DNA of 64,000 nucleotides from positions 130,365 to 194,364 of the forward strand of contig CAMEWM010000001.1 in assembly GCA_945946655.1 (NCBI GenBank), written 5' to 3'. The notes beneath the pieces were generated by a model, which saw only the letters and a program-made list of their open reading frames with translations, ran no database searches and was not told the origin of the DNA. The DNA comes from an uncultured Clostridium sp. Its GTDB lineage: Bacteria; Bacillota; Clostridia; TANB77; CAG-508. This document shows positions 60,955-64,000 of this stretch, piece by piece (positions within the stretch are counted from its first letter, which is position 1; the number at the start of each line of letters is the position of its first letter). The translations under genes were made by a program, and so were the position numbers.

Positions 60955-62142
60955 TTATACCGGCTCTTCTAATTTAAACGTCCCTATATAGTAATTTCCA
61001 TCCTTTAATAATATAAAAGTTTCTGCTCTCCTATAAAAATCCGAAAAACTAGAGGTTTTTCCTATATCTTCAAGATAATAAGCAACGTTCTCACAAAAGA
61101 TATAATTATAACTATCTACTGCACTAATTGTATCTGATATATTTACTTTTTCTCCATTGTAAATAATAAAAGCTTGAGAAAAAGTTACCGATTCTTCTGT
61201 TTCACTATTCTTTAATTTAATACTAGCACCTTCAAGTCCAACATAGTATTGTTGTAAAGTTGAATCAATATTGGTTACTTCTACTGATTTAGTATATGTT
61301 TTTCCAGTTAATATGTCTTTTACTAAAAATGTATATGTCCCATTTAATGTTGCTAAATATGTATCTGATAATGCATTGTCTGGATTTATTACTTGATACA
61401 TAATTAATAATCCTGTTTGATCATTATAAAATAATTCCAACATAACATAACATATATTTTCATCTGGTATATCATTCATTTTCTCCCAATATGCTTCCTC
61501 AGTCGCATCTGTTATATATCCTTTTGTATAATAGTATTCTAGCAGTTCTTCAAACGTTGTAATATTGGTTCCATTAAATTTGTTATGAGCCATTATATCT
61601 AAATTTTTTATTAGATCTTTTTTACTTTCCTCGTCCATTCTTTCTATTTGCTCTACAAAAGAGTTAAACTCTTCTTCAGATTTTATACTTATATTGGTCA
61701 ATCCTTCTACTGAAGTAACCTGCAAGACAACTGCTCCTGATTTTTCTGTCTCTGGAGTTTTACTTATGTTTATTATAACCCCAGAATAGTTTATCTCTTT
61801 TACTATTGTTCCATCTTTTTTCTTTATTGTTATTATTTCATTGTCTCTATCTATTTCTTCTTCGTATACTAAGTTTTTATCTTTTAATCCTTGTAACATT
61901 GTTTCTTTATCTACTGTAGCCTGATTAGATGTTCTTGCAATGTAATTATCGCTTTTCCATAATTCTACTTCGTCTTCAGCACTACCTGCTCTTGTCATTA
62001 ATTTTGCATCTTGTGCTTTTGTTATTATTCCATTGTTGCCTAATACTAGATTTAAACTAACTCCTGCTAGTATTAAAAGTACAACTATGGTTACAACCAA
62101 TGCAATTAATGTAATACCTTCATTATTGCTATCTTTTCTCAT
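60955..62142 (-). CDS. Pilin-like protein with prepilin-type N-terminus
   Basis: This 395-residue protein has a short charged leader (MRKDSNNEG) then ITLIALVVTIVVLLILAGV, the shape of a type IV prepilin signal with cleavage expected after Gly9. The usual Glu at position 5 of the mature chain is Ala14, and the first residue is Ile instead of Phe/Met. The LGNNGIITKAQDAK after the helix is a widespread motif in clostridial pilin-like proteins. The rest is a large, acidic extracellular region without a recognised domain. No other pilus genes lie nearby. AAGGAGG precedes the ATG, and the promoter is near consensus. Confidence 0.78.
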   Translation of the reverse strand: MRKDSNNEGITLIALVVTIVVLLILAGVSLNLVLGNNGIITKAQDAKLMTRAGSAEDEVELWKSDNYIARTSNQATVDKETMLQGLKDKNLVYEEEIDRDNEIITIKKKDGTIVKEINYSGVIINISKTPETEKSGAVVLQVTSVEGLTNISIKSEEEFNSFVEQIERMDEESKKDLIKNLDIMAHNKFNGTNITTFEELLEYYYTKGYITDATEEAYWEKMNDIPDENICYVMLELFYNDQTGLLIMYQVINPDNALSDTYLATLNGTYTFLVKDILTGKTYTKSVEVTNIDSTLQQYYVGLEGASIKLKNSETEESVTFSQAFIIYNGEKVNISDTISAVDSYNYIFCENVAYYLEDIGKTSSFSDFYRRAETFILLKDGNYYIGTFKLEEPV

Positions 62143-62223
62143 GTTATCCTCCTTATTCTTATGTTTATTTTAGTCTTTTTATTTATCCTATGATAATATT
62201 CGGATATTACCGACTATACTTAT

Positions 62224-62252
62224 ATTTTACTATTTACATTTTTTGTTGTCAA
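62224..62252 (-). promoter_or_regulatory. Promoter of the pilin-like gene
   Basis: On the minus strand TTGACA (62252-62247), a 17-nt spacer and TAAAAT (62229-62224). The leader of about 75 nt contains an 8-bp hairpin (GGTAATAT/ATATTATC, 4-nt loop). Confidence 0.72.
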
Positions 62253-62301
62253 TAATTCAAGTTTATTGTCTAGATATTTCCAGCTATCATTTGATAAAAT
62301 A

Positions 62302-63261
62302 TTAAATGCTTTCAAAATAATCTTTTAAGCATTCAACTACTTTTGACTTAGTGTCTAGTGTATTTATTTTACTTCTAAAGCTACTAGAGTCTTTTAAGCT
62401 CTTTGTATATGCTGAAATGTATTTTCTCATTTCCTTTATAGCAACATCTTCTCCCTTTTCTTCCACCTCCATATTCAAATGATTTAATATTGTTTCTAAT
62501 TTTTCCTTATTGCTAGGTCTAGAAATACATTGACCATTTTTTAAATACTCAATTATTTCTCTAAATATCCACGGATTTCCAAAAGCAGCTCTTCCAATCA
62601 TTATTGCATCTACATTGCTATATTCTAAAGCAATTTTTGCATCTTGACCACTTTGTATATCTCCATTTCCTATTACCGGAATTTTTACACTTTCTTTTAC
62701 TTTTTTTATTATATTCCAATCGGCTTCTCCAGAATAAAATTGACTTCTAGTTCTTCCATGAACTGTTATTGCACTAGCACCAGCTTGTTCTATTATTTTT
62801 GCTGCCTCTACAGCCACTATATGCTCTGAATCCCATCCAGTTCTCATTTTTACTGTAACAGGTACCTTTGAATTATTAACAGCTGTCTCAACAATTTGTT
62901 TTATTAAATCTAAATCTAATAAAAGTTTGCTACCATCTCCATTTTTTACAACTTTAGGAGCTGGACATCCCATATTGATATCTACTATATCAGCAAATTC
63001 GCTTACATATTTGCTAGCATATGCTATTGCTTCTAGGTCACTACCAAATATTTGTACTGCTAGCGGTTTTTCTTTATCACACGTTTTTAATAATAATTTC
63101 GTTTTTTCATCATTATATAACAGTGCCTTAGCACTTACCATTTCTGTATAAACTAGACCTGCTCCATTTTCTTTACATATTAATCTAAATGGCAGGTCTG
63201 TAATACCTGCCATTGGTGCCAAAAATATATTATTTTCTAGATTCACATTTTCAATTTTCAA
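62302..63261 (-). CDS. tRNA-dihydrouridine synthase (DusB-like)
   Basis: This 319-residue flavoenzyme reduces uridines in tRNA D-loops. It begins NIFLAPMAGITDLPFR, has the catalytic Cys in VDINMGCPAPKVVKNGDGS, KMRTGWDSEH, AITVHGRTRSQFYSG with the FMN-phosphate contacts and GNGDIQSGQDA, and MIGRAAFGNPWIF. Those match the DusB family of Firmicutes. The start is TTG at 63261 with AAGAGGTA upstream. It lies 13 bp after rodA, so the two are probably co-transcribed. Confidence 0.94.
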   Translation of the reverse strand: MKIENVNLENNIFLAPMAGITDLPFRLICKENGAGLVYTEMVSAKALLYNDEKTKLLLKTCDKEKPLAVQIFGSDLEAIAYASKYVSEFADIVDINMGCPAPKVVKNGDGSKLLLDLDLIKQIVETAVNNSKVPVTVKMRTGWDSEHIVAVEAAKIIEQAGASAITVHGRTRSQFYSGEADWNIIKKVKESVKIPVIGNGDIQSGQDAKIALEYSNVDAIMIGRAAFGNPWIFREIIEYLKNGQCISRPSNKEKLETILNHLNMEVEEKGEDVAIKEMRKYISAYTKSLKDSSSFRSKINTLDTKSKVVECLKDYFESI

Positions 63262-63274
63262 AATATACCTCTTT

Positions 63275-64000
63275 CTAGTCTACAAATATTGCTTTCTGTC
63301 TTCTTCCACTTATATTTAGTAATAATCCTATCATCATTAAATTTGTAAGTAACGAGCTTCCTCCATAACTAACGAATGGTAATGGAACACCTGTTATTGG
63401 TAGTAGTCCCATAGTCATTCCTATATTTTCAGTCATATGAAACAGTAATATTCCCGCTATTCCAATAGCTATATAGGATCCTAAATTATCCTTAGCTGTT
63501 TTTGCTATAAATATTGCTCTTGTTATAAGAACAACATATGTTATTATTACAGTCGCTGCTACAACAAATCCCATTTCTTCTCCGATTACAGCAAATATAA
63601 AGTCTGTAGTTTTTGGATATAAAAAGCCTAATTGAGTTTGATTTCCTTTAAATAAGCCCATACCCCAAAATTCACCTGCTCCTATAGCCAATTTTGATTG
63701 AATAACATTGTATCCAGCTCCTCTTGGATCTAAGTCAGGATTTAAAAACACGTCAATTCTTGTCTTTGCATGTTCCGGCAATACAAAGAAATATAATGTA
63801 GGTAACAATATTGCTACTAGCAGTATACCTATAAATATATATCTCTTTTTTATCCCTGATGCAAATAATATAAAAATCGTTGCTACTATAAATGTTAGAG
63901 CAGTTCCATAATCAGGCTGTTTAATAATTAATAATACTGGAACCGCAACTATAATTAAAGCAAGTAATAGTCTAGTAGGCCTACTAATTTGGTCTTTTCC
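63275..64000 (-). CDS. rodA: RodA-type SEDS peptidoglycan polymerase, partial
   Basis: The gene runs off the right edge; the last 242 codons are visible in one open frame. SEDS proteins polymerise glycan strands in the membrane, with RodA acting in cell elongation. Visible are IIKQPDYGTALTF (conserved QPDxGTA), GAGEFWGMGLFKGNQTQLGFLYPKTTDFIFAVIGEEMGF with the SEDS signature DFIFAVIGEE, and the C-terminal GMTMGLLPITGVPLPFVSYGGSS. The balance of motifs favours RodA over FtsW, though the distinction is not certain. The N-terminal half is outside the window. Confidence 0.9.
   Translation of the reverse strand, partial: GKDQISRPTRLLLALIIVAVPVLLIIKQPDYGTALTFIVATIFILFASGIKKRYIFIGILLVAILLPTLYFFVLPEHAKTRIDVFLNPDLDPRGAGYNVIQSKLAIGAGEFWGMGLFKGNQTQLGFLYPKTTDFIFAVIGEEMGFVVAATVIITYVVLITRAIFIAKTAKDNLGSYIAIGIAGILLFHMTENIGMTMGLLPITGVPLPFVSYGGSSLLTNLMMIGLLLNISGRRQKAIFVD

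Overview
This is a very AT-rich chromosomal segment of an endospore-forming, Gram-positive anaerobe of the class Clostridia. Pointers are the ctsR-mcsA-mcsB-clpC operon, an alpha/beta-type small acid-soluble spore protein, a PASTA-bearing SpoVD/FtsI-type PBP, a GerS-like germination protein, a sortase with adhesins, a T-box leader, and AddB plus GatCAB genes. The gene content and AT bias recall uncultured gut Clostridia, but I cannot name a genus. No rRNA, tRNA, prophage, insertion sequence or CRISPR array was seen. Both ends are cut inside genes: an AMP-binding enzyme on the left and RodA on the right.

Layout. 1-7.6 kb (minus): start of an AMP-binding enzyme, a REC-GGDEF protein, a membrane-anchored Ig-like protein and a ~1,670-residue thioester-domain adhesin with six DUF11-like repeats. 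7.9-10.2 kb (plus): class B PBP. 10.2-17 kb (minus): SDR, dGTPase-like HD protein, then clpC, mcsB, mcsA and ctsR behind a textbook CtsR operator. 17-20.1 kb: a small protein, a HAD phosphatase with an odd leader, a SASP gene and small unknown genes. 20.2-22 kb: the GGGtGRT protein with a NifU-like scaffold. 22-24.8 kb: sortase and an adhesin that ends in LPRTGF. 25-29.2 kb: hpf, yraN, dprA, yifB/comM, nadD. 29.3-30.1 kb (plus): rpsT and a small membrane protein. 30.1-36.25 kb (minus): aspS-gatC-tmk-gatA-gatB behind a T-box. 36.4-37.6 kb (plus): a ~530-nt structured RNA recognised as OLE RNA, followed by the gene for its membrane partner OapA. 37.7-42 kb: deacetylase, beta-propeller and transglutaminase-like proteins. 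42.1-45.8 kb (plus): leuS and a putative metallopeptidase. 45.8-58.5 kb (minus): GltD-like oxidoreductase, family 4 UDG, S66 peptidase, PgeF, glycosyltransferase, AddB, Ogg, L,D-transpeptidase, a frameshifted YitT gene, radical SAM protein, RNase III and ACP. 58.7-59.7 kb (plus): HD-GYP protein. 59.7-64 kb (minus): a frameshifted MazF gene, GerS-like protein, a pilin-like protein, Dus and RodA.

How the parts fit. The T-box operon joins AspRS, the GatCAB amidotransferase and dTMP kinase; its apparent AAC specifier suggests control by uncharged tRNA-Asn, which fits tRNA-dependent asparagine formation. The CtsR regulon pairs the arginine kinase McsB with ClpC for protein quality control. A GGDEF protein and an HD-GYP protein near opposite ends imply c-di-GMP signalling; the former lies next to surface-adhesin genes. 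OLE RNA with OapA is the most unusual unit: a giant noncoding RNA of known structure class but unclear cellular role. Two genes (yitT, mazF) each carry one surplus base that breaks an otherwise intact family match, so either these are recent pseudogenes or the sequence has local errors.
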